Shown here piece by piece: positions 1 to 9,900 of a stretch of 21,932 nt of DNA. Position 1 is the stretch's first letter. Every line of letters starts with the position of its first letter. The DNA is taken from contig JAQVWU010000011.1 of NCBI GenBank assembly GCA_028709565.1, positions 1 to 21,932 on the forward strand, written 5' to 3'. Position numbers and translations under genes: made by a program. The notes beneath the pieces were generated by a model, which worked only from the letters and a program-made list of their open reading frames with translations, had not been told where the DNA came from and searched no databases. Source of the stretch: Eubacteriales bacterium. GTDB lineage: Bacteria; Bacillota; Clostridia; Oscillospirales; CAG-272.

Positions 1-2898
1 ATAAACATATTCTTCATCCTCATCTTCTTCTTCCTCTTCTTCCTCGGGTTCTTCGGGTACTTCTTCCGGTTCCTCTATTGGTTCACCGGAAAGGGAGGCA
101 AGATATTTTTCACGCGCTTCTTTGAGGGCGTCTTTTTCCGCTTTTAATGCTTCGGCTTCAGCATCAGCTTCTGCTTCCGCTTCTTCGGCGGCTCTGTCTT
201 CCTCAATCTCGAGATCGGTCGGAACGCGTTCGCCGATGAGGAATTCGTGATCGTCTATACGGCTGGTCTGCAGCGAACCCAGCGCCTCATTTATCTGATT
301 ATAACGGGTTACAAGGTCATCAAACCAGATGTCATAGGATACCGAATAATAGGAGGAAAGCTGCCAGTCGTCCTTTAATTCAGAGATATTCTGATAGGAA
401 AGGGTGAAATACGGCGCGGCTCCGCTCTCAATCATTTTGAGTATCTCATAATTGATATCGCCTGCCATGTTTGTAGGAGGTCCGGCAAAGTTGATATATC
501 CGTGAAGCACCATGCCAAAGAAGGGAACCATCTCGGAGGCATAGGTATGATTACTGCTGTTTATAGAGGCGTTGAGTATATGCGACACATATTTTAATGT
601 ATATGCGTTGCCGCCGTCTACCATGATATTGTCACAGTCTTCAATCATGTCATCGAACAAACGGGTAACAAATCCCTTGGCGTCCTCGCGGTTGTATGGT
701 TCTTTCTTGTCGAAATCGGAGTTGAGGTCTGTACCGAGTGTGGCAACAGAAATTCCGTTTAACCCGAGGCTCTCCATTTCCGATGAAAAAGCGGTATAGA
801 ATTTATTGAGTGCCACGGGAGAGATGGCCATAAGTCCGGTTCTGCGCAGACCCTGAGTTGCGGAGTCATATTCCCTTTTGCGTGTGTAGCGGTTATCGAT
901 TGTCCTTACGGCGTCGGTGCGGGAACTGTATCCGTCAAACGCTTTCTGACGGTTGGCGTACATGAAATCGAAATCGGGGAACACACCGAATCCGTTAGCC
1001 GCGGCAAATTCCAGGAATTCGACGTAAGCGTCATCTCCGCCCACCTTCTTCTCAAATTTGACTTTATAGGGCACCGTTTGCCTCATACCGCCGTTTGTAA
1101 AACCTTTGAGTCTGAAATTGAGATTTGTTATACCGGCTTCCGACAGCTGGTTATACATCGTGGTCAGATTTTCAAAGGTGGTCAGCGGAGTTTTTACAAC
1201 AACCGGAATACTAAGGAAGGTGTCAAGCACATCCATTATACCGAATGACTCTATATATAAAGGAATATCCTGCTTAACATCATTGTCGGTCAGTCGTGTG
1301 AGAATCCCTTTGTCTTCCAGATAATCACGGTACACCTTTGCCATGCCTATATAACTGCATTCGTAGTAATCGGTAATGTTGTTCTCTTCGGCAACACCGT
1401 GATCGGTCAGCATAACGAAGCGTATAATATAGCTTCCGGTGTATTTACGTTTTGACACTACCGTCCATTCGGCGTTGGCTCCTACAGAAATGGATTCCGC
1501 AAGGTTGTACGAGTCTTTCGGTCGCGGATAAAAGGTGGTGTAACAGGAATTATATCTGTGCAGAATAAAGGCGCCGTGGTTTGTGGTTATTTTGGCTAGC
1601 GCGTCGCCTTCCTCAATTATAGCCAGGTATCCACGGTCCTGCGCAACCTCTTCTTTGAGCTGGGTTGTTTTTATGGTCGGCTCGATGTAATCGCCGTAAT
1701 CATCGTAATATCCCGGTATCTCTTCTTCAATGGTGGTGGTAACGGTATCTTTATAATTCTCAACCACGCCGTAAACCGGGAGTCTGAGTGTCTCCATGTG
1801 GTTATAGGTCAGTTTATGGTAGGCGAAATCAATACCGTATAGGTCACCGGTAATGGTGCGCGTATTTTGTATATCCTCAAAGCGAACCAGCGTACCGCTG
1901 CCGTCGGGATAGAAGGTATAACCGGTATAATCCGAAGAACCTGCGCCCATGAACGGAAGAACCATGATATATGTCAGCGAGTAGTTGCCTTCATCAAAGC
2001 GTATGCCGTTGGCGGGCAGCCTGACGGTCAGACCGCCTTCGTCAAGATAATATTCCAGCGAAAGTTGGAACAGAGCCGGATGCTGGTCGGTACCCTCATA
2101 ATCGGTCATATTATGGTCTTCCTGAAGGGTTTCATATGTGTAATGAGGGCAATAGGTTTTGATATACTGTTCAATGAGGTTCAACTCGCGTTCGGAAGCA
2201 TACGGGTCAAACACATATATAGCCATTTCGGTTGTTATGGGGAATGTCGCCTGCAGTTCTTTAACGGCGCGTTCCGTCAGTTCCGGGTCATTTGGATCTT
2301 TTTTAGTATAGAACGCCGTAATCTTTTTATACGCGGTGGGATCGTCAATATATGCCAGAATGAGTTCATTAAAACGTTCCATGTTCATATGACGCGGAAC
2401 CAGTTTACGTGTTTCTTCACGTCCCATTGTGTATTCTACACGTATACCGTTTTTAATGTTTTTCTGAACTATCTGATCTCTCGCAGCGGCTTCGGTATAA
2501 CTGTAAAAGTTAACTTCCTTGTCATTGTCGGTGTATCTGATAATAAGCTGTGAGAGCAGCATGGCCTTTGTATCATCGGATGAGGACAGCCCGTCCGGAA
2601 ACGCTTTCGGAATGTCATATGGATTGGTAAACATTATCTGTCCGGTAGCTTTTTCGCGATAGGCAACCTCACCGGTAAACTTTTCATAATAAAGCTCGTA
2701 CCCGAAGGCATCCAGCTTCAATTCCATAGTTGCAAGTTTATCTTCGGCGGTAGCGAACACTTCCGTCAGATAATTGATTGGTTCTGCCTCCTCTTCCGTC
2801 GCTTCCGCGGCGTAAACGGGAAGAACAGAAAGATTTCCGACGGCGCCGAAGACCATAATAAAGGTCAGAAGCGCGGAAATAAATCTAAATTTCTTCAT
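1..2898 (-). CDS. DUF5696-type secreted protein, TIM-barrel-like (3' end off window)
   Basis: The frame is open from an ATG at 2898 to base 1, giving at least 966 residues with no stop, so the C-terminus lies outside the window. A GGAG ribosome site sits 10 nt upstream of the start. Residues 1-31 form a signal peptide (MKKFRF, hydrophobic core, VYAA end) with no lipobox cysteine. Residues about 490-860 carry alternating strand and helix segments (TDHGVAEENN, YYECSYIGMAKVYRDYL, FPDFDFMYAN, IMVDGGNAYTLKYV) that look like a glycosidase-type barrel. I recognise these as the DUF5696 family, whose reaction is not known to me. From about residue 893 the chain becomes an Ala/Glu-rich helical stretch followed by an almost purely acidic tail. 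It is the last visible gene of the transporter operon, 54 bp after the NHL/Yip1 gene. A role in handling or trimming a glycan at the surface is inferred only. Confidence 0.75.
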   Translation of the reverse strand, partial: MKKFRFISALLTFIMVFGAVGNLSVLPVYAAEATEEEAEPINYLTEVFATAEDKLATMELKLDAFGYELYYEKFTGEVAYREKATGQIMFTNPYDIPKAFPDGLSSSDDTKAMLLSQLIIRYTDNDKEVNFYSYTEAAARDQIVQKNIKNGIRVEYTMGREETRKLVPRHMNMERFNELILAYIDDPTAYKKITAFYTKKDPNDPELTERAVKELQATFPITTEMAIYVFDPYASERELNLIEQYIKTYCPHYTYETLQEDHNMTDYEGTDQHPALFQLSLEYYLDEGGLTVRLPANGIRFDEGNYSLTYIMVLPFMGAGSSDYTGYTFYPDGSGTLVRFEDIQNTRTITGDLYGIDFAYHKLTYNHMETLRLPVYGVVENYKDTVTTTIEEEIPGYYDDYGDYIEPTIKTTQLKEEVAQDRGYLAIIEEGDALAKITTNHGAFILHRYNSCYTTFYPRPKDSYNLAESISVGANAEWTVVSKRKYTGSYIIRFVMLTDHGVAEENNITDYYECSYIGMAKVYRDYLEDKGILTRLTDNDVKQDIPLYIESFGIMDVLDTFLSIPVVVKTPLTTFENLTTMYNQLSEAGITNLNFRLKGFTNGGMRQTVPYKVKFEKKVGGDDAYVEFLEFAAANGFGVFPDFDFMYANRQKAFDGYSSRTDAVRTIDNRYTRKREYDSATQGLRRTGLMAISPVALNKFYTAFSSEMESLGLNGISVATLGTDLNSDFDKKEPYNREDAKGFVTRLFDDMIEDCDNIMVDGGNAYTLKYVSHILNASINSSNHTYASEMVPFFGMVLHGYINFAGPPTNMAGDINYEILKMIESGAAPYFTLSYQNISELKDDWQLSSYYSVSYDIWFDDLVTRYNQINEALGSLQTSRIDDHEFLIGERVPTDLEIEEDRAAEEAEAEADAEAEALKAEKDALKEAREKYLASLSGEPIEEPEEVPEEPEEEEEEEDEDEEYVY

Positions 2899-2952
2899 GT
2901 CATTAATTTCTCCTTACCGGTTTACTGTTAATCTTTTATCGGCCCGGCCGGG

Positions 2953-5082
2953 TTATAGCCTGTATGATATTTCGGTTATAATACTTGATATGAAACCGAT
3001 TATTTTCGCCACCAGGGTGGAGAACAGGATACCTACAAACATTATGAACGCCATTCCGGCAATTGTAGCAATGCTGGTTATTGTATTCTTAAGAAGTGAA
3101 TAGTCATGAGTTATCATCATTCCGAAGAAGAGCAACAGACCAACCCATACCCAGGCTATCGTTACCAGCAGATTAATCAATCCCGCTTCGCTGGCAGTCG
3201 CTATGTGTGTTAAAATAGTCGAGGGAATGATAAACATCGGCAGAGGCAGAACGGAATATCCGGTAGCGATAAAAATATCTTTAAAGCTTCCCTCTCCCTC
3301 CATCAATGTTGTGAGAGCCCAGTTGGCGGTTACCCACAGCAGCAGCGGAACCATTATTGATATAATCTGAATAAATACACTCGAATATCCGCCCCGGGGA
3401 TTATATATATACGAGCGTCCGACCGCATTATAGGTAAATGCTACTATAGTAAGGAGAATATAGAAGAATGCAGCGCGAACCGAACCGCGTTTTTCATGCT
3501 TTAGATCCCAAAAGCCGTCAAATGGATGGAATATAAGGTGGAACCCGTACAATACCTCCTGTTTGAAGGTGCGTTTTGAGGTAAGCAACGCGGTTGTTTT
3601 ATTGACTCTGCCGGCATAGCCGAAGAATTTGGCGATAAGCCAGAGAAGCACGATTACAACGATCGGGATGACCAGAACATACTTGGAAACCCAGTCCTGT
3701 CTCCACATTTTGAAGGAATTGGAATAGTTGGCGGTATCATAAGCCGCTTTAAAATATTCCATCGCGCCTTCCCAGTCTCCGCCGCGATAAAGCGCTTTGC
3801 CTATGCCCACATATGCGGCGTCGAAATTGCTGTTGCGCTGCAGTATCGCCCGCCAGTCGTTTACCGCGAGGTCATAGTTTCTTTCGTTGTTGTTTTTAAG
3901 GGCGTTGATTAATATATCGCCGTATTCGGTGCGGTTGTATATGGTAATACTGTCATCTGTTTTATCAAGCAGCAATATTCTGTCACCCTGATATGCGATG
4001 CCTTCGATTGACTGAAGGTTGCCCAGCTGCATACCCTTGTCGCCGAATATAAACAGCATGTTACCGTTATTGTCGTAGGTATAGACCTTCTGGCGTTTTT
4101 CGTCGATTATCGACCATGTCTCCTCGGGTCCTATCGCTACATCGATTATCTTTGAGGCTCCTAGGATCGCATCCGATTCATAGGCAAAACTCCTGATGGA
4201 AACCTCACCGCCCGGTCCGAAGAACCCGTTGCGCGCCATAATGTCGTTGCCGGCGGTATTGAGTTTCTTGACGGGGGCATAGGCTCCGTCTTTTGAAGTG
4301 ATGGAGCTCTGTTGAGCGCCTTCGTCAATGGACGAGGTTGTGGCGAAAATAAAGCCTTCGTCATCTATCGTGATATTATTAAACTCGGTGGATACATACT
4401 GGGTTGACTGAGCCCGCTGCTCCGCCGTCTGGAAGTTTCTCCATAATATATCCAGCGGGTTTGCGGAAACCTTCTGAGCACCTATAAATGACTGGAATAC
4501 GCCTTCGTTGTCAAGCACGATAATACCCATGTAGGTGGTTGACGAAACGACATATATACGTTCCGATTTATCGACCGCGAGTGCTATCGGTTTATAGATT
4601 GAACCTTCGGGGAAGACATCGGCTTCAGGTTCCTCGAGCACTTTCAAAAAGTTACCTTCACGGTCGAATATGACGATACGGTTTTTGTCGGTGTCGGCGA
4701 CAAATATCTTGTCGGCGGTTACAAACACGCCGTTGGGCGACCGCAGTGAATCGGGTACGCCTTCATCATTGGTGAAGGTGGAAATGGAGAATTTGTAATA
4801 AAAATATTCGCTGAGAACGACGATACGATTGTTGGTCGCGTCGGCGATATATACATTCAACAAATCATCCACAAATATATCTTTGGGATCGTCAATGGGT
4901 ATTTCAAGACCCATTGCGGCGGAATTGACACTTTTCTCCGGGGTATAGGCATGGGGAGAGGCCATGGTAAACGAGTCAATCGAGTATGTGTAAGTGTCAT
5001 AAGAAGCAGCGAATACCGACAGATTGCCGAATATAAGCAGCATTGCCATCAGCAGCGCGGAAAATCCGATTGTTTTTTTCAT
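2953..5082 (-). CDS. NHL-propeller / TPR / Yip1 membrane fusion protein
   Basis: This 709-residue protein starts at the ATG at 5082. A GTG at 5091 lies only 2 nt from the AGGAG and would spoil the signal peptide, so I reject it. Residues 1-26 are a signal peptide. Residues about 58-385 hold NHL-type propeller blades (DDPKDIFVDDLLNVYIAD, LRSPNGVFVTADKIFVADT, YKPIALAVDKSERIYVV). Residues 391-455 look like a pair of TPR helices (GIGKALYRGGDWEGAMEYF). A membrane helix spans about 466-487, followed by basic residues, so propeller and TPR should lie outside the cell. The rest (505-700) has five more membrane helices typical of the Yip1 family, including HPFDGFWDLKHEKRGS near its start. It sits between the permeases and the DUF5696 gene in one operon. 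Its role in transport, such as sensing or tethering, is unknown. Confidence 0.8.
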   Translation of the reverse strand: MKKTIGFSALLMAMLLIFGNLSVFAASYDTYTYSIDSFTMASPHAYTPEKSVNSAAMGLEIPIDDPKDIFVDDLLNVYIADATNNRIVVLSEYFYYKFSISTFTNDEGVPDSLRSPNGVFVTADKIFVADTDKNRIVIFDREGNFLKVLEEPEADVFPEGSIYKPIALAVDKSERIYVVSSTTYMGIIVLDNEGVFQSFIGAQKVSANPLDILWRNFQTAEQRAQSTQYVSTEFNNITIDDEGFIFATTSSIDEGAQQSSITSKDGAYAPVKKLNTAGNDIMARNGFFGPGGEVSIRSFAYESDAILGASKIIDVAIGPEETWSIIDEKRQKVYTYDNNGNMLFIFGDKGMQLGNLQSIEGIAYQGDRILLLDKTDDSITIYNRTEYGDILINALKNNNERNYDLAVNDWRAILQRNSNFDAAYVGIGKALYRGGDWEGAMEYFKAAYDTANYSNSFKMWRQDWVSKYVLVIPIVVIVLLWLIAKFFGYAGRVNKTTALLTSKRTFKQEVLYGFHLIFHPFDGFWDLKHEKRGSVRAAFFYILLTIVAFTYNAVGRSYIYNPRGGYSSVFIQIISIMVPLLLWVTANWALTTLMEGEGSFKDIFIATGYSVLPLPMFIIPSTILTHIATASEAGLINLLVTIAWVWVGLLLFFGMMITHDYSLLKNTITSIATIAGMAFIMFVGILFSTLVAKIIGFISSIITEISYRL

Positions 5083-5096
5083 ATGCCGCACCTCTC

Positions 5097-5960
5097 CTAG
5101 TCTTTCATGCCCGAAGAAGCCATGGTTTCAACAATCTGGCTCTGGGTTATTATAAACATGATAATCGGAACGCTCATCATGAGTACGATTGAAGCGGAAC
5201 CGGCTCCGGCTGATACGGTGATAACCTGCGTTATGGCGGCGTTAAATGTCTTGAGCTGTTCACTCCAAACATAACCGGAGGCTCCGGCATTCCATACCTG
5301 CTGGAATGTGGTTATAATAAGTGTAAGCCATGCCGGTTTTACCAGCGGCATAACGATGCGGAGATATATGAAGAATTCCGTCGCGCCATCAATGCGCGCG
5401 GCTTCAATCATTTCATCCGAAACGTTGGCATCCATAAAGTTTTTTACCAGATACAATCCTAGCGTTGAAGCCCAGACCGGCACAATCGAGATGGTATATG
5501 TGTTTAACCACCCCAGCTGTACATATATGATAAAGTTTGTCAGACCTGATACGGTCGAGCTGATCATAAGCGAATATATAATCAGGTTCATAACAATATT
5601 ATAACCGGGGAATCTGATCTTCGATATGGAATAAGCAGCCATTGAACCAAATACCAGACAGCCCACCGTCGCAGCTACAGAGATAAATATGGTATTGAAT
5701 ATATATCTCGAAATAGGTACCCAGGTTGCGTTGATATTGGTAAAGAGATCTATGTAGTTCTTCAGTGTGGGTTTCATTACGTAGAATCTCGGAGGTGTCA
5801 GATTCATTTCTCCGAGCGGCTTAAACGAATTTACAATCAGATACCACATTGGCAAAAACATGAATATTGCCATTATGACAAGAATAAATGTAATCCCGCC
5901 GTCGCCGGCAACCGAACGGTTGAGAACTACAGCGTGTTTTCTGACTCGCAGTTTCTTCAT
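5097..5960 (-). CDS. Carbohydrate ABC transporter permease, MalG-like
   Basis: This 287-residue inner component of a CUT1-type sugar importer has six hydrophobic segments. It carries the cytoplasmic EAA loop EAARIDGATEFFIYLRIVMP that docks the ATPase. The N-terminus is short and basic before the first helix, as in MalG. The start at 5960 lies 2 bp after the stop of the other permease, so its ribosome site (GGTGGGAC) is inside that gene's last codons and the two are probably translationally coupled. It pairs with the 321-aa permease and the 1000-aa binding protein. The substrate cannot be read from the sequence, but the family moves oligosaccharides. Length and motif are normal. Confidence 0.93.
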   Translation of the reverse strand: MKKLRVRKHAVVLNRSVAGDGGITFILVIMAIFMFLPMWYLIVNSFKPLGEMNLTPPRFYVMKPTLKNYIDLFTNINATWVPISRYIFNTIFISVAATVGCLVFGSMAAYSISKIRFPGYNIVMNLIIYSLMISSTVSGLTNFIIYVQLGWLNTYTISIVPVWASTLGLYLVKNFMDANVSDEMIEAARIDGATEFFIYLRIVMPLVKPAWLTLIITTFQQVWNAGASGYVWSEQLKTFNAAITQVITVSAGAGSASIVLMMSVPIIMFIITQSQIVETMASSGMKD

Positions 5961-5962
5961 CG

Positions 5963-6928
5963 TTATTGTCCCACCTTTGATAGTAATTTCTGTATCCCGA
6001 TATTGGCGCCGAACATAATCAGGAACAGCACAACCGATATCGCGGATGCGTATCCGAACTCAAAACGTGTTGTCATGTATTCCTGCAGATGATGCGTCAG
6101 CGTCCAGGCTACATAGTCGACCGAAGGCGTGCCGCACAGTGCCGTTACGATACCGCCAAATCCGAAGGAACCGGTAATAGCAAGCACAGCGCCGAACATC
6201 AGCATCGGTTTCATTGTCGGAAGCGTGATAAACCACAGTTCCTGCCAGCGGTTTTTAATGCCGTCAACCGCCCCGGCTTCGTATAAGTGACGGTCAATAC
6301 CCTGCAAACCGGCAATGAAGGAAAGGAAGGCGGTACCCAGACTGGTCCAGAGAGCAACCATGATACATAACCCGACTACATATTTCGCGTCCTTGAACCA
6401 TATAATAGGCACCGAAATTATACCCAGTTTCAGGAGCCAGCCGTTTACATAGCCGTAGATATCTCCCTGGAATATTATACCCCAGACAAGATAGACGGCA
6501 CCCGATATTGACGGGGCATAAAATATTACCGTTACGAAGGCCCTCATCCTCGGAGAAAGTTCATTAATGAACCACGCGAGCATAAACGAAAGGATATACG
6601 AGGTCGGTCCGGTGGTTATAGCGAACATCATAGTATTTTTAAAGGCGGTCATGAACAGGTCATCATCGAGGAAGAGGCGGATATAATTGTCCATGAATAT
6701 AAATTTCGGCCATTGGAACATGTTGAACGAGGTAAAGCTGAGCAGTATCGACAGCGCTACCGGCACAACGGTGAACACAAGAAACATGAGCAGGAACGGG
6801 GCAACCATGAGATAACCGACACGGGTACGCTTCATTTCGTGCAGCGTCCATTCCCATTTTGTCATTTCTTTTCTTGATTTTTGCACTTTAACATTTTTGG
6901 TTTCCTTGACAGCCGTATTGTCTGGCAT
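5963..6928 (-). CDS. Sugar ABC transporter permease, MalF-like
   Basis: This 321-residue CUT1-type permease has an N-terminal cytoplasmic stretch of about 35 charged residues and six predicted membrane helices. Its EAA loop reads EAGAVDGIKNRWQELWFITL, followed by a proline, and would contact the ATP-binding subunit. The start ATG at 6928 has GGAGTG 8 nt upstream. It follows the binding-protein gene by 49 bp and overlaps the ribosome site of the next permease. Together the two permeases should make the membrane channel of an oligosaccharide importer. No ATPase gene is present in the operon, so a shared MsmX-type ATPase elsewhere in the genome is likely, as in many Gram-positive CUT1 systems. 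Confidence 0.93.
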   Translation of the reverse strand: MPDNTAVKETKNVKVQKSRKEMTKWEWTLHEMKRTRVGYLMVAPFLLMFLVFTVVPVALSILLSFTSFNMFQWPKFIFMDNYIRLFLDDDLFMTAFKNTMMFAITTGPTSYILSFMLAWFINELSPRMRAFVTVIFYAPSISGAVYLVWGIIFQGDIYGYVNGWLLKLGIISVPIIWFKDAKYVVGLCIMVALWTSLGTAFLSFIAGLQGIDRHLYEAGAVDGIKNRWQELWFITLPTMKPMLMFGAVLAITGSFGFGGIVTALCGTPSVDYVAWTLTHHLQEYMTTRFEFGYASAISVVLFLIMFGANIGIQKLLSKVGQ

Positions 6929-6977
6929 ATGAAAATCACTCCTTCAATGTATTTTAAGCAATATTATCTCTGTTGTT

Positions 6978-9900
6978 CTATTCTATAATCTGGTCTTTAT
7001 ATGAACCGGCGTAGGTGACATCATATGCTTTCATATCGAACTCTCCGCGTTTACGGGAGATTTCCTTGTTCATATCAAGTATACGGTCGAGCATCGCGCT
7101 TGAAGGATCGGTATTGTTATTGTAAACATCCATAAACGCGTTGTTGACATAAACGCCTACGATATATCCGCCCGGGTATTCGGGTATTGCCTCAAGCTGA
7201 TCGACCTGTGTCGTTATAGCTTCATATTCAAAGGAGGTCCAGGGCTGGTTGAGCAGTGCGCCGATATTTGCGGTATTGACCTTTGTTGTCGGAGCCGCGA
7301 CCGCTATCGTCTCGTTGATGAGCTGTTTCTGGGTATGTTCCGATACATACCATTTGAGATATTTCCAGCTGGTTTCGGGATTGGCGGCGCCGCGGGGGAT
7401 AATAATCGATGAAACGGTCGTAACCGAGGTGCAATTTATGGTACCGTCTTCCTGGCGAACGCCGAGCAGAGGTGCCATTTCCCACAGTCCGCGCAGTTCT
7501 GCGAAGCCCATGAGCTGATTGTATAATGTTATTCCGTCGCCTATAATCAACGGTATTTCACCTGTTCTGAAACGTGAAACATCCCATACAACGGGGCACG
7601 AATATTTCGTAAAGAAATTAGTCAGCGACTCAAACGAAGCCAGCGCCTTGTTGTCGTCGAGGTTTACCCTCATTCCGTCATCGGCGTATAGTGTGGTTCC
7701 GTTCTGATACAGGAATATATTGGTTCCGGCAAGACTGCCCACATTGCCGCCTGTCGAACCAGCGACGGTTGCGGTTACCGGCATGCCTATCTGCAGATGC
7801 TTGTTCTGTATAACGGGCAGCATATCGTACAGATCGTCCCATGTCTTCGGAATATCAAGACCCAGTTCAGCAAGCACATCCAGACGGTAGAAGGCCATAT
7901 TGAACGACATGTTTGTCGGCAAACCGTAGGTCGTTCCGTAAATGGTCAGGGGTATGAGCGCCGCGTCGGTAAACCAGGACTGAACTTCATCATAACCTTC
8001 AAACTGGTTTAATTCCTCAACAGCCGTTCTCAGTCCCCAGGTGATTGTATCCACCGATGACATGAAGGATACATCGGGTCCTATTCCCGCCATGATCGCT
8101 TCGGTAAGACCGGCGGATATTACCTTTATGGTAACGCTGACGTTGGTATCGGGCGTGAAATAGGAGTCTATTATACGCCTCAAAATCAATGAGGTCTCGC
8201 GGTCTGAGGTCGCCCATAAGGTAAGCGTATCATCGTATTCCACATCCTCGGATGTACGGAATCCTATTGTAATGTAATCCATAAAGAAGGAACCGACAAA
8301 CGCTTTCATCTCAAACCACGCGGCTTCAAAGAAGTTCGCGACCGCCTTGGGAGGCTTCGCTTCGGGTGACTGGATTGTAAAATAGTCCATTTTAAGGGGT
8401 TGTGCCAGCGCGGCGTAAAGCCAGTTGGACAGACTGACTATATAATTCTTAAAGGTAATAAAGTTGGGGGCGATTTCATATTCGTCCTCGGCCATCGTCT
8501 TGAAAAGCAGGGCATACATCTGCAGCGTGGCTACCTGGTCTCCCAGTTCCCCCGTAATCTCCACAAGCTGATCCGATATATCGTAAAGATCCCTGGAACT
8601 TTTTGCGATGGTCTCAACGGCGTCCGGAACAATCCGGTCAAAACCGTAATCGCGGTACGCGTCGGGCGCGGGACCCGTTATCATGAGTATCTTTTTATAC
8701 GCGGCGTTCAGTTCCTCAATCATTTGCTCTATCTGATAAACATAGTGAGTCATTTCGCCGAGAACAACCTCGAACTCCACGATATTCTTGCCTTCTTTAA
8801 AATGGAACAAAAAATCGGTTGTGCCGTCATTTAAGGGACCTGACTGGAATGCGGTTCCGAAAACAAAACGACAATGGCTCGCTTCCCGGAACTGTATGTC
8901 GCCGTTTATACGTACACGGCGGGAGGTAAACATACCGATGAGCGAGTTCTGACGGAAACGGACATTAATCTGATACAGTCCTTCTTTAGGCACATCCACT
9001 TCATAACGTATATACTGACCGACCGTTCCGAAGTCCATGATATTATATGTAATAACAGTGGGGTCCTGCGGTTCCGAGAGGGCCGAGGTTCTGTCATTGG
9101 CGGGGAACATATTCTGAATGGAAATTTCCTGGGGTTTTTCAGCCTGAATTTTAATCGGGTCGACATCGGTCACCGGCTGTAAACCGGCTGCCTGCCATCC
9201 TGCCAGCACATCGGCATACGGCGCCTCTTCTTCATAACGGTAGAATTCAATACTGCTCAGAACAATAGGCTCTCTTGCCGCTTCGAAGGATATGGTATGT
9301 TCGCCTTCACTCAGGTAAAACTCAAACGGGTCGATAACATAACCCAGCCAGTCACGCAGATAGTAGGTCTGCCAGCTCGGTTTTTCCTGTCTTACCGGAC
9401 GTATGTCGTTGCCGTTTACATCAATGTCAAAACCGCCGTCTTCCGTGAGAATATATTCCCAGACGCGCGGAAAATAAAAATATCTTGCCTCAGAGAACGG
9501 CAGCATACCGTCTATATAAAGCATTCGTTCTATTGTGGTATTGGTTCCCTTAACCGGATAATATGTAATTCTCATGGCGTATCTGCCTGTTTCTGGCACA
9601 TTGAAGGTCCATGTGGTCTTCCCCTTATCCGCCATATACAAGGAATCGCCGGTGTGACCTTCGAAGTTCTTGTATATCTCAACCTCCGCGTCGGTTTCTT
9701 CGGCGTTGTATTGCGTGGGATCGATTATAATACTTTTCGATCCTTTGGGTATATCCGAATATCTGTCCGAATACTTCGCATATGAAGCTGCTTCCATAAG
9801 CGATCTGACTTCTCCGATTGTTCGGGTATATCCGAACATTTCGGAACTGTCATCCGTCTCAATTGTTTCCTCCTCCGGATCGGCGGCGCTGACGGATAAC

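Noticed and set aside
1867..2553. 228-aa plus-strand open frame opposite the DUF5696 gene
   Set aside because: It lies wholly inside a clear minus-strand coding frame, has no ribosome site, and its composition (Cys/Phe/Ile-rich) is typical of an antisense shadow.
2943..2952. CCCGGCCGGG palindrome next to the stop of the NHL/Yip1 gene
   Set aside because: Perfect 10-bp symmetry but no loop and no T-tract; too short to call an attenuator, and the operon clearly continues.
5083..5091. GTG start at 5091 for the NHL/Yip1 protein
   Set aside because: It is only 2 nt from the AGGAG. The ATG at 5082 has proper spacing and begins a standard signal peptide.
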